DNA from: Diadophis punctatus similis
Taxonomy: Eukaryota > Chordata > Lepidosauria > Squamata > Dipsadidae
NCBI GenBank assembly: GCA_023053685.1
Contig: JALIGW010000001.1
Location: 48,465,859 to 48,529,858, forward strand
DNA length: 64,000 nucleotides
Reading direction: 5' to 3'
The translations under genes and the position numbers were made by a program. Positions 46,019 through 58,425 of this stretch are shown piece by piece. Below the pieces are notes generated by a model. It saw only the letters and a program-made list of their open reading frames with translations, had not been told where the DNA came from and searched no databases. How positions within the stretch are numbered: the first letter of the stretch is position 1; every line of letters starts with the position of its first letter.

Positions 46019-46342
46019 GAAGGAGACAATGAAAACAATTTCATTGTTACAAAGTTTATGGTTGTGCCCAAGATCAGAGACTGAATGCAGCCCAGCAAAG
46101 GTTTCGCCTTTAAAGTTATTGTCTATGCTGAGGTAACATTATTGTAAAGGATAAAACAGTAAAGATACTTGGGTCATAATCTTTCTTTTTCATGTAACTT
46201 TATTGATTTTCAAAAACAGAATTAAAAGTTAGATAAGAACAGGAAGGCAATTGAAAACAAGGATTCAAGCACATTGACTAGCAGTTAACACACAACACCA
46301 GTTCAATTGGGAAGGAACAAAAACCATCGGTCATGTCAACAC

Positions 46343-46959
46343 TAAGGTGACCAGATGTCCCGCTTTTGGCGGGACAGTCCCGCTTTTTAATAATTTGTCC
46401 CGCGTCCCGTGGTGTTTCAAAAAAGTCCCGCTTTTTAAATTTGAATTTGCCCTGCACACCCTTCTGCCTCCTGCCTCGCCTGCCTCCTCCTGCCAGGCGG
46501 GGAGGGAGGGCAGTGAGAGGGGCAGCGACGGTCTTGCCTGTTCGTCGCCGCAGAGCCGAAGAAGCTGGTGGCATTTGCGGCGCGGGGCTTCCCCCGCCCA
46601 CTTTCCCCGGCCGCCGGGATGCCGCCATTTGTGTTCTTTTGCCCTCTGTGCAAGCAGAATGCTTTGCACATGCGCAGAGGGCAAAAGAACGCAAATGGCA
46701 GCGTCCCGGCGGCCGGGGAAAGCGGGCGGGGGAAGCCCCGCGCCGCAAATGCCACCAGCTTCTTCGGCTCTACGGCGACAAACAGGTAAGCCTGCGCCGG
46801 TAGGAACCCACCCCTGGCTGCCATGAAGGGGGGGTGTTTGGGGGGGTGCACAAAGCTGCAGGATAAGAGAGACGGACCCCTCCCGTCTTGCTCCCCTAGA
46901 ACCCTCCCCCCCGCGTCAATGGTGTCCCGCTTTACAAAAAATAAAATCTGGTCACCTTA
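46343..46959. mobile_element. hAT element (TAAGGTGACCAGAT family) with nested fold-back
   Basis: Ends TAAGGTGACCAGATGTCCCG and AAAATCTGGTCACCTTA; perfect 8-bp duplication GTCAACAC (46335-46342, 46960-46967). GTCCCGCTTTT repeats three times near the left end. The interior is largely taken up by the fold-back at 46494-46816. Confidence 0.88.
46494..46816. mobile_element. Fold-back hAT-type element, copy 3 (nested)
   Basis: Inverted arms around a centre at ~46640-46690 (TTTTGCCCTCTG ... CAGAGGGCAAAA), with GCGGCGCGGGGCTTCCCC and its complement. The right end is GGTAGGAACCCACCCCTG; the left end is degraded and no duplication could be set, so the left boundary is approximate. Confidence 0.65.
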
Positions 46960-46967
46960 GTCAACAC

Positions 46968-47173
46968 CCGCCATACACATGAATTTATTGAAGCCTGGTA
47001 TTCTACTAAAGGAGTAATTAACAAACCTATTGATCCAGCATATGAATACGTAAGAAACCATACCATTCGAATGACCAATCAGCAAGAGAACCAATCAGCT
47101 GCTCAAAAATTAAATATAGCTCCAAACGAACAACCAATCACACGACCAACTGACCACCCCAGCACACAAGACA
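46968..47173 (+). other. Coding-like relic interrupted by the hAT
   Basis: With the hAT removed, the flanks join into a short open frame containing GHVNTRHTHEFIEAWYSTKG and NKPIDPAYEYVRN, ending before the mariner. It looks like the C-terminal end of an old retroelement protein (Penelope- or other RT-linked tails are possible), but I do not recognise the family. Confidence 0.35.
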
Positions 47174-47175
47174 TA

Positions 47176-47785
47176 TGAGGGTGAGTTAAAAAGTAATGCC
47201 ATTTTCTTTATTTCAGGTGAAGTTTTTGATAAAAATACCTGAATTTTTTCCCAGTTATAAATGATTATATCATTTATGTTTTGAAATATTTTTTTTCTTA
47301 CTTTTCAGGTTTGTAGACTCGCAAGGAAAATTCAAAATGGCTGCCCCCTTAGAGTTGCGTCGAAAACAAAGAGCAGTGATTGAATTCCTTGTTGCTGAGG
47401 GGGAAACTCCTGTGAACATTCACAGATGATTACAAAATGTGTTTGAGGACCGCATCCTCCATACTCACCAGATTTAGCGCCTTCAGACTATCATCTCTTC
47501 AGCCCCATGAAAGAGAGTTTGAGACGCAAACATTATTCCAGTGACGAGGAAGTAAAAACTGCAGTGAAGAAGTGGCTCAAAGAACAGTCAACAAAATTTT
47601 ACGAGGCAGGGATATATCTCTCATTTGAAGGTGGAACATTGCTTTTGAGAGAAACGGTGACTATGTTGAGAAGTAGGGATGTGATCCACAGAGGACCAGC
47701 TTCATTTTGATATATGCTTCATGTTCCTGTGTTTGTAATTATACCTGTCCTAAAGAAAATGGCATTACGTTTTGACTCACCCTCG
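47176..47785 (+). mobile_element. Internally deleted mariner/Tc1 element
   Basis: Terminal repeats TGAGGGTGAGTTAAAAAGTA and its partner TTTTGACTCACCCTCG are flanked by TA (47174-47175, 47786-47787). It retains the start and end of a mariner transposase gene with the middle lost at about 47450. Confidence 0.88.
47337..47710 (+). pseudogene. Mariner transposase remnant
   Basis: The N-terminus (MAAPLELRRKQRAVIEFLV, helix-turn-helix region) hits a stop near 47427. After the deletion joint the C-terminal part resumes with HPPYSPDLAPSDYHLF, which holds the third catalytic Asp of a DD34D transposase, then SDEEVKTAVKKWLKEQSTKF. The first two catalytic Asps lie in the missing part. Non-functional. 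Confidence 0.88.
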
Positions 47786-48114
47786 TATATACTGTAAGCT
47801 AAAGAGGAATAGGACAAGAAAATCCGCTGATGATGTTACCTAATCTGGAATCAAAATATTCAGGAACTAAATATCAAGTTCAGAGAGCAAACCACTGCCA
47901 AAATCTAAAACCCGAGCTACAATAATTTTCTATTGTTTCAAAGAATAAAGAGTTGAAAAATAAGAAAGATTAAGGGAAATAAAAAATGCAAAAAAAGAAA
48001 AAATATTTTTTGCATGTTCATTTTCGTTTCCTTTTCCTTTTCGCACTTCTATATTCTCTCTTGTTCTTTTTGCATAACTTTTCTTTTTATGCTTTCTGTT
48101 GCTATTATTTAGTA

Positions 48115-48450
48115 ACCATTCGAAGTTACAAGGGCACTAAAATTGACTTATGGCTGTTCTTTTTTACATGACCGTTACAGCATCTCCATGGTCACATTTG
48201 GATACTTGGCAACTGGAAGGTATTTGTGACAGTTGCAGTGTCCTGAGGTCATGTGATCACTTTTTGCAACCTTCTGACAAGCAAAATCAATGGGAAAGTC
48301 AGAGTTACTTACCAAATGTTGTAACTAACGTAACACTGCAGTGTTTCACTTAACAAGTGTGGCAAGAAAGGTTGTAAAATGAGGCAAAACTCACTTAACA
48401 ACTGCCTTACTTAGTAATGGGAATTTAGGGCTCAATTGTGGCCGTACTAT
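48115..48450. mobile_element. TA-MITE, copy lacking ends
   Basis: Phrases ACATGACCGTTACAGCATCT, CATGTGATCACTTTTTGCAA, CAACCTTCTGACAAGC, TTTCACTTAACAAGTGTGGC and GGGCTCAATTGTGG match 60792-61188 in order. Neither terminus is intact. Confidence 0.65.
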
Positions 48451-49815
48451 TGAATACGAGCTATATGTGCTTTGTTGATTGCAGACAGGCCTTTGATTGT
48501 ATCAATCACATGAAACGATGGAAAATTCTGAAAAAATGGGACTCCCAAAACATCTCATTCTATTCCTGAGAGAATTAATTTAATTTGTACTAATAATAGA
48601 TACTTTCTGTATAAGTTAAATACAGTGGTAATGGAGTGTTACGTTAAACATAGATTTTCACACTAACTACACTATTTAGTTCCCAAAATATTCCTCCTAT
48701 ATGTAGAAGCCATACTGATCTGAAATTGGCTCTTTCCTTCAGTGTCCTTATAACATCGTGGCTTTTGTCTACAGTTTGGGAAATTCAATTAAGTATTGGT
48801 GCAAGTCTTACTCTGAAGGACACACTGAAAAGACAGTTTTTCAATATTTCCTCTGAAGCTGTAGGGTAAGCAATTTCCCTCTTGTAACCAAGCCATCATC
48901 GTGCTTTGCCACTATCCTCATCCTTCCCAGCTGCTCTGAGAGATAACTTTATAACCTGGTCAACAGTAGCCCATAGCTGCTTTTTTTTAAAAAGACGTAA
49001 CTATGAAACACAAGCATGATAGGGAAGATAAGAAGGAAGAAAGCAGTTGGCTGCTATTTTTTGTACTGTTGTCTTGAGGCAGATGGAGCAACTAGCAACA
49101 CTGGAGAACAAGAGCCAATAGTGGGAACTATTGCAGCAGGAGAAAACTGCAGAGAAGGATGAGGATGGTGTGGAAGTACTCTTGCATCTTCTGTATTGCT
49201 TTGTTTTTCCTGCGCATAAAAAGAACATCCCATCACCCAGAACTGTCACAATGGCACACCCAGAAGAGTCCTTCTCTTTAGCTGTGGTTCAGTAACTGCA
49301 TGCTTTACCTGAACCTTTAAGTTTCTTCACAGATTTGCAAATCTCCATTTTCATCACTTACAGTCTTGCCTGTGTCAAAGTTAGAACAGACAATTGCATT
49401 TGGTGTGGGGGGGATCATTAGCTTTTCTTTTTCTTTCTGTGGACTTCCTTTGCAAATAACTGTGCAGGCCTCATCTTGTTCAAATGGTAAGGCAATAACT
49501 TTTATACTAGGAAAGAAAGGGAGTTGTGAGTTGGCCATTTTGGTATCTGTATACTGATCAGAACAAAATAAAGTACAGTCAGAACATCCTGAAACTGTTT
49601 GCTTTTCAATCTGTTGGAAATAATGTTTGAAGGTGTCTTTTAGGAAAGAAAGTTATTGTATTCTACTAACAAACTGAATCACTTGAAACAAGTAGTTCAC
49701 ATCTGCTGTTTTAACTCATTACTATGTGTCTGAGAAAGCTTAGTAAAATTAATAATCACATATAGAATAATCATGTAAACCAGGAAAATTTTGGGAAGTT
49801 AAAAAGGATTTATAT

Positions 49816-49949
49816 CAAGGGTGTCAAACTGGCGGCCCGTGGGACGGATTCATCACGCGCAGGCCACGCCCACCCCAGCTCCACGAATGGAGGAAATGTC
49901 ACAAAATGTCACATGACGGCAACGTGACACGGCAAGTTTGACACCTGTG
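49816..49949. mobile_element. Short non-autonomous hAT (GTGTCAAACT family), copy 3
   Basis: Ends CAAGGGTGTCAAACTGG and AAGTTTGACACCTGTG, duplication ATTTATAT / ATTTAGAT (7 of 8). The interior is the reverse of the 9555-9676 type (GGCCACGCCCA). Confidence 0.78.
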
Positions 49950-50004
49950 ATTTAGATTCAATTAGCATTGTTATAAATTGAAAAAAATGGTAAATGGTCT
50001 ATAT

Positions 50005-50139
50005 CAGGGCTGTCAAACTCTAGGCCTGCAGGCCAGATGCATCACGCAGTGGCCACGCCCACACCCAATTTAGCAAAGAGAGGAAAAGTCCTGATACGTC
50101 ATATGACGCTGCCTTGATGGCGTGTGTTTGTCACCCCTG
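50005..50139. mobile_element. Short non-autonomous hAT (GTGTCAAACT family), copy 4
   Basis: CAGGGCTGTCAAACTCTAGG ... TTTGTCACCCCTG with GTGGCCACGCCCACACCC inside. Only 56 bp from copy 3, in the same orientation. No clear duplication. Confidence 0.7.
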
Positions 50140-53004
50140 GTGCATTCTGGCATTCACAGCTTGATTGAACAAAGCATTTGTTCCCCTATGTAGAGCAAAG
50201 TCCCAAAGTGGTGGTTCCATCATAAATTAAAACACTATACTTCAGCCAGGCATACCCTTACTAATTTTAGGTTTTTCATTTCATATTTTGCATATTTATA
50301 TTTTATTGTACCAATACATTAATAGGATTCATGCAAAGTCAGGGTTTATTTAAATGTGTACCCAGTTTCCAACTGTAGACAGCTAGTTGCAACTTAAAAG
50401 AAAATTGTACATAAAATATATTAGTCAAGAGTCAAATTTCTGGATCTTATAAGCATCATGTGCACAGCCTATACAATTAAATACTGTATATTAAATGATG
50501 GGTTAAGATGTGGTGATATTCACATTTGCTGAGTACATTAAGAGATTAAAATAAGAGAATTACAAAATGTATCTTATTTCTATTCATATTATGAACTCAG
50601 TGACCTGATATCTGAATCTCAGGGTGAAGTAGAAAACTGTTATTTAAACATGAAAGAATTTTCAAGGATCTTTGTTCCTATTTTAGGAAATTCAACTATA
50701 TTTAGAAACAATTGCCCTTTGATTTTTTTTTATTTTAGCCTACAAATGAATGATTATTATTGTTACTTCCAAATTCTAGAAATTAGATAAAGGCCAATTA
50801 AATCATAATCATTAGAGTAGATTAGATCATTGAGAGCTGAATAGCATCCAAGTTTTTAAAAATTATTAAAATAGCTGCATAATCAATTTTAGAATTAAAA
50901 ATATTCACATAAAGAATTTGTAGAAAATGCTAACATTTATGGCATAGTAGTAGTCACAAGTTCCCTGTCATGAGTACAAGTCAGAATTATATTACCAGGA
51001 TAGAATCTGAGAGCAGAAGAAGCAAGGATCTCATTCAACAGAATAAGCAAAAGAGTTCCCAAACAGCAAGACTGGCTTACTAAATTTTGCAATAAAATTA
51101 TCATGGAGATTGCAGAAAATAAGACCATAAGCCTTAGGGAAATAAGTCTAAAGCCAGTGTCACACTGAGTCTTGGTTTCATGTATATCCTTCTCCTCTCT
51201 TGTGCCTAGAAAAAGACTCTCTGTTTACAGCTAATTATGATTCTCTAATTATATGAGACAAATAATTCTGGGTGTTTTTTTTTTTTTCAGAAATAGCCTG
51301 ATAACAAGCCAAGAGTTTAATTTTAGTTTGATCCTGGTTTGTTTTTACTGATAAAAGCTTTCAGGCTTTTCCTTGTAGGCTTAAAAGATAGGACAGGAGA
51401 AAAAAATGAATAAATGATATGCAGATTGCTGTAACTAATTGTTAAAGTGGAGGCCATGATTTTCCATATAGCTGAACCATTGTTTAGCGCTTTGCAATAG
51501 TCATACATGATAAAATGGAAAAGTCAAAAGTCAAAAATGAAATAAAATGCAGTGTTGGTGGTAGGAAAAATAGCATTGGTTATCCTCTTATTTATTTTTA
51601 TCTTTCCAGATAATCATCTGTTTTCTGGGACGGAAGTGAAAATGATTCACAGGAAGGAAAAAATGCTAAAAATAATTAATACTTGGAAGAAGAAGAAAAA
51701 TCTGTTTATTCTAATAACAATAATTGTCCAATTACTGACAAATTAATATGCATGTTCTAATTATTTTTGTTATATTGCAAATATTTCTAGAAAATGGAGG
51801 ATGCTGTCACGGCTCTCCCTTATAACTCCCCAATCACAGCACAAACACGCTCTAGAAGAGTGGCATGCCATGCCCTCACAATGTTGCCTTTGTCTCACTT
51901 CCAGTTGAGGCAACTTAAAGTCATTTTCAGCTGTTTTAAAATAGTGCTTTCTCTCTTCTGCCAACACTGTTTTTGCCATGAACACAAGCTAGCACCCTTC
52001 ATTGACAACCTGGCTGAAGATGAGGTCAGGGGTTAGAATTTGCCCAGTTCCTTTGGATCATTTTAGACTGCTACGGGCATACTCACATCCCTCTGATCAC
52101 TGACTACTACTTGTGGATGTTGGAAGATTCATCACTGCATACACCAGCTTTCTGCTCCCTTTGGGGCAATATATGAAGGGAGGGTTAACAGCAATTTAAC
52201 CCTTTCATCTCCATTCCATGTTTAACAACACTTTCTTTGCATATCTCTTTGTAATATGTCTCCAGCTGGTTAGAAGGATATCTTAGGGCTATCGCAATTT
52301 CTAACTCCTGGTTCTGAAACACTCTTTATCTCCCTCCAGTAATAGAATGTGCACTGTGTTACCCATAGATTATAGATGTGCTAGTAAGTAACCTAAGCCT
52401 CACTTCCACAATGTTATATCCTGAATAAATATTGTATTATATTCATTCAAGCACCAATCTCTAGAGTTTATTTTTCTGATTTTCATAATTTGTTCCTCTT
52501 TATATACATTCTTTCTGTTGCAATAAAGAACCTAGCCATTTGTTTTCTTTCTTTCTTATATGTAATAGACACGGAGGGAAATTTTGTTGATTTGAGATCA
52601 GCTCTTCCTCCTGTTCCTCCACCACAGGCAACTTTCAACATCCAGTTCTTTGTGTCAGTAGACACAGATTAAAAATGCATCTCCTCCTTCTCCACATTAA
52701 TCCACTGTAAAACTTGCAACTATAATAAAAGCTACTGAAGAAAATGCTTACTTTCAAAATTGCCGATATGCTATCTTTTCACCAATGCTCTTAAATGCAA
52801 TGACAAATGGTGGCTAGACAGATTTGCAACTAATATCAAGTCCTATTTTGCAAGCAGCCACACAATGCATGCAACATGTTCTGGACACAAAAGTAAGAAC
52901 TGCTTAAAATTTTACTTTTTTTGCAATTGGGATGGGGAGTTGTTTGTTGCTCTAGGACTTGCAGGTACCCCGAGCAATTATCATTGCTCAAATGATCATT
53001 AGGG
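50140..53004. other. AT-rich intergenic DNA, no element recognised
   Basis: Nearly 2.9 kb with only short chance frames, T-runs near 50720 and 51270, and no terminal repeats, LINE motifs or exon-like structure visible. It is the longest featureless stretch outside the SLC30A1 unit. Confidence 0.6.
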
Positions 53005-53170
53005 TAGTCCTCAACTTATGATCATAACTGGAACAGAATTTACATTGTTAAGCAAGACAGTTGTTAAGTGAGTCACGCCCAATTTTAGGACCTTTTTTGC
53101 CATGGATGTTAAGCAATTTACAGTGATCATTGAGTAAATCATAGCGATGTTACAATTCACAGAGAGGAAA
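53005..53170. mobile_element. TA-MITE, one end only
   Basis: TAGTCCTCAACTTATGATCA, then AAGACAGTTGTTAAGTGAGT and TTTTTTGCCATGGATG match one end of the 60792-61188 family; the other half is missing. Confidence 0.6.
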
Positions 53171-53396
53171 CTACCAATTTATATCAGCTTGATAACCTTT
53201 CATATTTAGCCAGGCCCTCTAGATGAAAAGAAAAATAGTTAAAACATCCAGAAGAATAGCAAAACAAAATAGGTTAGAGTTATTCCAGATCTAGCACTTT
53301 AAAACTACTTCAGAACAATGTATTTCATAAATAATTCACTGAGTCATACTTAAACAAGGACTACATGGCATGAAGCATACCAACACCATTTATGAG

Positions 53397-54475
53397 TGTT
53401 TAATAATAATAATAATTTATTGTCATTCTACGTATATACACAGTACACCCATATAACGAAATTCACATAACGCTTCAAGTCCAGTCCCAACACACATAGC
53501 AATCTCCACCCGCCACGAATTCCCCACCCTGAACCACTCAAACATCCATACAACAGACCAAGTAATACTATCCAACAGCTCACTGATGGTGATCCTTCAA
53601 TTCATTATTAAGTGCAATTATAGCTCTAGGATAAAAACTATTCAGAAAGCGTGTGGTCCGAGTTTTGATTGTTCTGTATCTTCAGCCAGAAGGCAACAGT
53701 TCAAAAAGATTGTAAGCAGGATGAGAAGAGTCTCTGAGAATATTGTGCAACTTCCTAGAACAGCAAGATGCAGAGATATCGTCCAGGGCTGGTAGCTGGA
53801 GCCCAATGATATTCTGGACAGTTGTAATTATTCTCTGTAGAGCTTTTTGTCTGCTGCAGAGCTGCTTCCATGCCATGCTAGAATATCATATGTCAGGACA
53901 CTCTCAATGGTGCTGCGATAGTAGGACAACAGTAGATGCTGAGATAGATTTATCTTCCTGAGCATTCTCAGGAAGTACAGCCTCTTCTGAGCCTTCTTCA
54001 CAAGCATGTTTACATTCATAGTCTATGAGAGGTCCTCTGAGATATAAATACCCAGAAATTTAAAACTACTAACCCTCTCCACCTCCTCGCCATCTATGTG
54101 CAATGGTAAATGTGCATCTCTGTTTTTCCTAAAGTCAATTATCAGTTCTTTAGGTTTTTTTGGTGTTAAGTATAAGATTATTCTCTTTGCACCACAATAT
54201 CAACCCTTGTACTTCCTTTCTATAAGCAGACTCATTGTTCTTGTTAATGAGCCCCACCACTGTTGTATCGTCCGCAAACTTAATAATTGCGTTGGTATTA
54301 TACAATGGGGTGCAGTCACACAACCCTGGGGGACTCCTGTGCTTAATGTCAGAATGTCAGAATGATGAGATCCCATCCTTACTGACTGTGGCCTATCTGT
54401 CAAAAAATCCTTTATCCACAAACAGATCCTCTGATCTATACCCAAATTTGACATTTTAAGCAAACACTGCACCTA
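53397..54475 (-). mobile_element. L2/Rex1-like LINE, RT to 3' end, decayed
   Basis: Reading the minus strand: WIKDFLTDRPQSVRMGSH and LSTGVPQGCV (RT motif B), then IIKFADDTTVVG in a shifted frame (catalytic FADD, ~54240-54290). These are followed by MLVKKAQKRLYFLRMLRK, STIESVLTYDILAWHG, ALQRIITTVQNIIG and SHPAYNLFELLPSG. A 3'UTR ends in (ATT)n near 53400-53420. Several frameshifts. Confidence 0.8.
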
Positions 54476-55369
54476 ACCCTTAGAATAGTATACCCTAGAA
54501 ACGCTCACATTGGGGGGGAAATCAGGATTAAATGTATACGTTTGCTTCCTCTAACTCATATTTGGCCATACAATACGTAAGCTTGTAAGGAAGGAAGCAG
54601 AAAGCACCTCCAAAGCTACTGAGCTTTCTGCCCAAACAAGCCCAGGAATATGTGCATGAGTCAAGTCACATTTTCTCCTTAATTTTCTATTCTTTTTGCT
54701 CTAGGATGGATCTCCCTTTGTGCTTAATTGAGATGGTTCCTTGACTCCAGTTAAAGGCATGTATCTTTTCTTGGCTGTAATCTGTCTTGAACACAGCTCT
54801 ACTATGCTCCATTAATTATTATTTATAATAAATCCAATGAAGTGACTTTCATTTACAAAAGCTTACATGATCTTGAACTGTTTGCTGCTTACAGGAAATT
54901 TTTAAAATTTTGGAATTTTATCATTATCAAGCAATAACAAAAGTGTCACACAACTAGGAGTATAACGGAAAAGTAGCATATGGTAACACTGCTGAAAGGT
55001 CTGGAACACAAACGTATAGCAGCTACTGAAGCAACAAAGCCTGACTTTATTGTATTCTGTTCCAATCTAATATCCTGCAGATAGATTGGAGTTTAATTCT
55101 CTTAATCCCTTGCCTAGCATGCTGATTAAGCATTATGAAAATTGACACTACAACATCTTTGGAAAGAACCAGGTGGGAAGGCTACTCTATTGTGATATTT
55201 CTGCTGAGGGATGAATCATGTACAAAATGGAAAGTAGACATTTAAAACATGGGATAGATCTTACCTTTGTTCCATTATTGCTTATCGTACCTGAGAGCAG
55301 TTGTCTAGAGATTCGGGCAAATGGCATTTATATCTTTCCTGTGTAAAATCTTTTTAACTGGAGATTCCA

Positions 55370-55930
55370 AGGACTGAACCTCAACAAATTGTGGTCCCTA
55401 TAGAGTGGCCCAGAGACAGTCCAACACATGTTGGTAGGGTGTAAAATGCAAGCAGGAGCAGCATACACTGAACGGCACAACCAAGTAGCTGGCATTGTAT
55501 ACAGGAACATCTGCATAGTGTATGGGCTGAACCCTCCCAAGTCCCGGTGGGAGATTCCACAGAAAGTTATGAAGCATAACAGAGCAAAGATCCTGTGGGA
55601 CGTCCAATCAGCCAGACAAGGACCTGAAAACAGTGGTGGCGATCAGTGTGGAAATGCCAACTGATGGCAATATCAGGAAGAAGTATGAAAAGCTGGAGAA
55701 GTATCAGAGTTTGAAGAAGAAACTAGAGAGAATATGGAAAGTCAAAGTCAAAGTGGCCCCAGTGGCGATAAAACCACTCGGCTGTGTCTCCTAAGATGGG
55801 AGAGTAACTCCAATAGATCTCAGGAACAACATCAGAGCTCTCTGTCCAGAAGAGTACAGTGCTAGGAATAGCTAAGATATTGTGCAGAAACTTCAAACTC
55901 CCAGGCCTCTGATAGAGGATCCAAGATTAA
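55370..55930 (+). mobile_element. R4/Dong-like LINE remnant (restriction-like endonuclease end)
   Basis: Frames encode TVQHMLVGCKMQAGAAYTER, HNQVAGIVYRNICIVYGL, PKSRWEIPQKVMKHNRAKIL, then after a shift TVVAISVEMPTDGNIRKKYE and KLEKYQSLKKKLERIWKVKV. This order (Cys-His motif, then a VVxDVAxPxDGNI-type region) is the C-terminal restriction-like endonuclease of R2/R4-group LINEs, which insert by a different nuclease from L1. The catalytic PDxxxxD stretch is deleted near 55620. Confidence 0.6.
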
Positions 55931-56020
55931 TAAGGACACATACCCACCCATAGGGATTGTGAAGGGATTTTAGTTTATTTAAAAAGATTTTAATTACAAT
56001 AGTAAAATCTAATACAAATG

Positions 56021-56022
56021 AA

Positions 56023-56106
<84 letters not shown>
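56021..56106. repeat. (GAAA)n microsatellite
   Basis: About 21 uninterrupted GAAA units. Confidence 0.98.
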
Positions 56107-57778
56107 ATAGAAACAGTGAATGGTGCAAAGGAGAAGAAAAAACATAGAAAAAAAGAAAAAACAGTATGAACATAGTAAAGAAAGAAAAAATAAATACTGC
56201 ATGTAAAGAAATTATTTTCAGTCTTCATCACAAGTATAAACAATTTTTTAACTCCTCATCCTCTCTTCTTTTAGAACCAATGATCTCTTCATCCTATATC
56301 CCATCTCTTATCTATAGATAAATCCACAAAAGATCATCTTTTCCATCCTAGAATCAACAGAAAGTCTATTAAGAGTTGTCAGAAATAACGGCTTGTCTTA
56401 TCTTAACCTTGATCAAACAAAGCAACTTTAGATACCTTTATTTTACTTCTAATGGTATTAATCTCTAGTCCATTCAAATAATGTAATAGGATTTTATTTT
56501 TTTGGTTTATTTTGTATGTCCAGTGAGACATTCTTTTCCATGTCATTCTTGTACCTTGTCATTTGTAGATCCACTTCAATTCTATCTATGTTTTGTCAAA
56601 TACAACTTGTTTCTCATCTGCCATTTCTTTCATAATATCTTTTGGACAAAGTATATCCATGGAAGCAAATATCGCTTTTGACATCGTTGATACTAACTTC
56701 TGGTTTTGTTTTGCAGTTAACTGTTAATCAGGCTTGTGTATATTTCTTCTTTAACTAAATTCTTTAGTTCTCTACAGTGTCCAATTTATAAAATTGCTTA
56801 TCTTTATTTTGTTTTGCAAAAGTCCAAACAAATTTATTTTCCATGGGAAGGGTTCTTTAGAACGAATTCCAAAATTTTATTCCAAATTTATCTGAATCCT
56901 TACAGTAATCTGTTTGTAACTTTCTATCGAAGCCTTATTTAGCTTTTTGCTGTGTTATTTAATTTTTTTAAAATTCTTATGGTTATAACTAAATTTTTCT
57001 TTCATTAAGGATTGGAGACCAATCCACCTAGCATTTTCAGACTTGTCAATCCAAAGATCTCTAATAGCTTAAAAGTAATTAACAAGCAATTTCCAAACAT
57101 GATTAGAAAAGGATGTTTGCAAACGTGTTGTCCTTTGAAGGGCACCTATGGTTGCAAGCAAGATAATTTATTCCTATTATCTTAAAGTCCAAAACTCATC
57201 AGGGACCACTATTTTGTGGTCTTCTCATGAGGAGCAATTGTTTGGAGCGCATATGAGTGATTTCCAGTTCTCTCCTTATCCCGAGAGGTTCTGAAGACCA
57301 ATCTACTCACTGGTTCTTTGTTCTTCACTATGGTTGTTGGTACCACTTTTTGTGAAGCTATCTCCAGTCTGCCATTTCTTCTTCCAAAAGTCTAAAAGAT
57401 ATCACTTTTTTCCAATGAAATACTTCCCCATCTTTTGCTTTCCAATTTCCAATTCATTTAAAAACGGGCTACAGGTGGAACCCAGCTGCTTCTGCTAAAT
57501 TGGATCCTGCCATCTTTTGAAAGCTCTGTTTGGCAGTACCAGGCAAAGTTTATTTTTTTAAAAAAAATCCTTGCCATTGCAACCAGTCACAGGAATAATT
57601 CTATTGTTAGACTATTTTTCTCTGAGTTAAATTTATCTTATATTTCTTTGTATGTTTGTCTTGTAATTTTATTATGCTTACCTGTATAATTTCAATTATA
57701 AGATGCTTGAACAAGATAGACCTCAATTCTAGTTAGTTCCATATGCTTACACTGGATTGCTTTTATATTGATATAGAA

Positions 57779-58425
57779 CAGTGATGGCGAACTGTTTTTG
57801 GTTCGCATGCCAAAAGGGGGGGTCGCACGGGGGTCACGTGCACACCTGCCCACACCCATAATTCCATGTGCCCCCCCATGCATATGCGTGTGACCCCCCT
57901 GCTCCCGGCACATGATGGCACGCCCGATTTTTGCTCTCCCCAGGCTTCAGAGCCTTTCTAGGAGCCTGGGGAGGGTGAAAACGGCCTTCCCCACCCCCCT
58001 CGGAGGCCCTCTGGAGGCCAGAAATGGCCCGTTTCTCAACTTCCGAATGGGCCATTTCTGGCCTCTGGAGGGCCTCCGGGGGAGAGGCTGTTTTCGCCCT
58101 CCCTAGGCTCCTAGAAAGGCTCTGAAGCCTGGGGAGAGCAAAAAAACGGGACTTCCGGTCCAACCAGAAGTCGGCAAATGGGCTGTTTCCGGCCTCCGGA
58201 GGACCTCTGGCGGGGGTGGGGAAGGCCATTTTCACCTACCCCAGGCTCCTAGAAAGGCTCTGGAGCTTGGGGAGAGCAAAAAACGGGCCTTCCCCATCCC
58301 GTCCGGAGGCTGGAAACAGCCTGTTTCCCAACTCCCAGTGGGACCAGAAGGCCTGAAAATCAGCTGGCCGGCATGCGCATGCGTACCGGACCTGAGCTCG
58401 CATGGCCACCGATACTCTTCTAGAT
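57779..58425. mobile_element. Non-autonomous hAT (CAGTGATGGCGAAC family), larger relative
   Basis: The left end CAGTGATGGCGAACTGTTTT matches 39621-40145; the right end (ATGGCCACCGATACT) is decayed and the flanks are weakly alike. The interior repeats GGCTCCTAGAAAGGCTCTG and its complement three to four times, making nested hairpins. Confidence 0.65.

Noticed and set aside
55893..56243. Phe/Leu/Ser-repeat frame
   Set aside because: Translation of the (GAAA)n microsatellite on the reverse strand.
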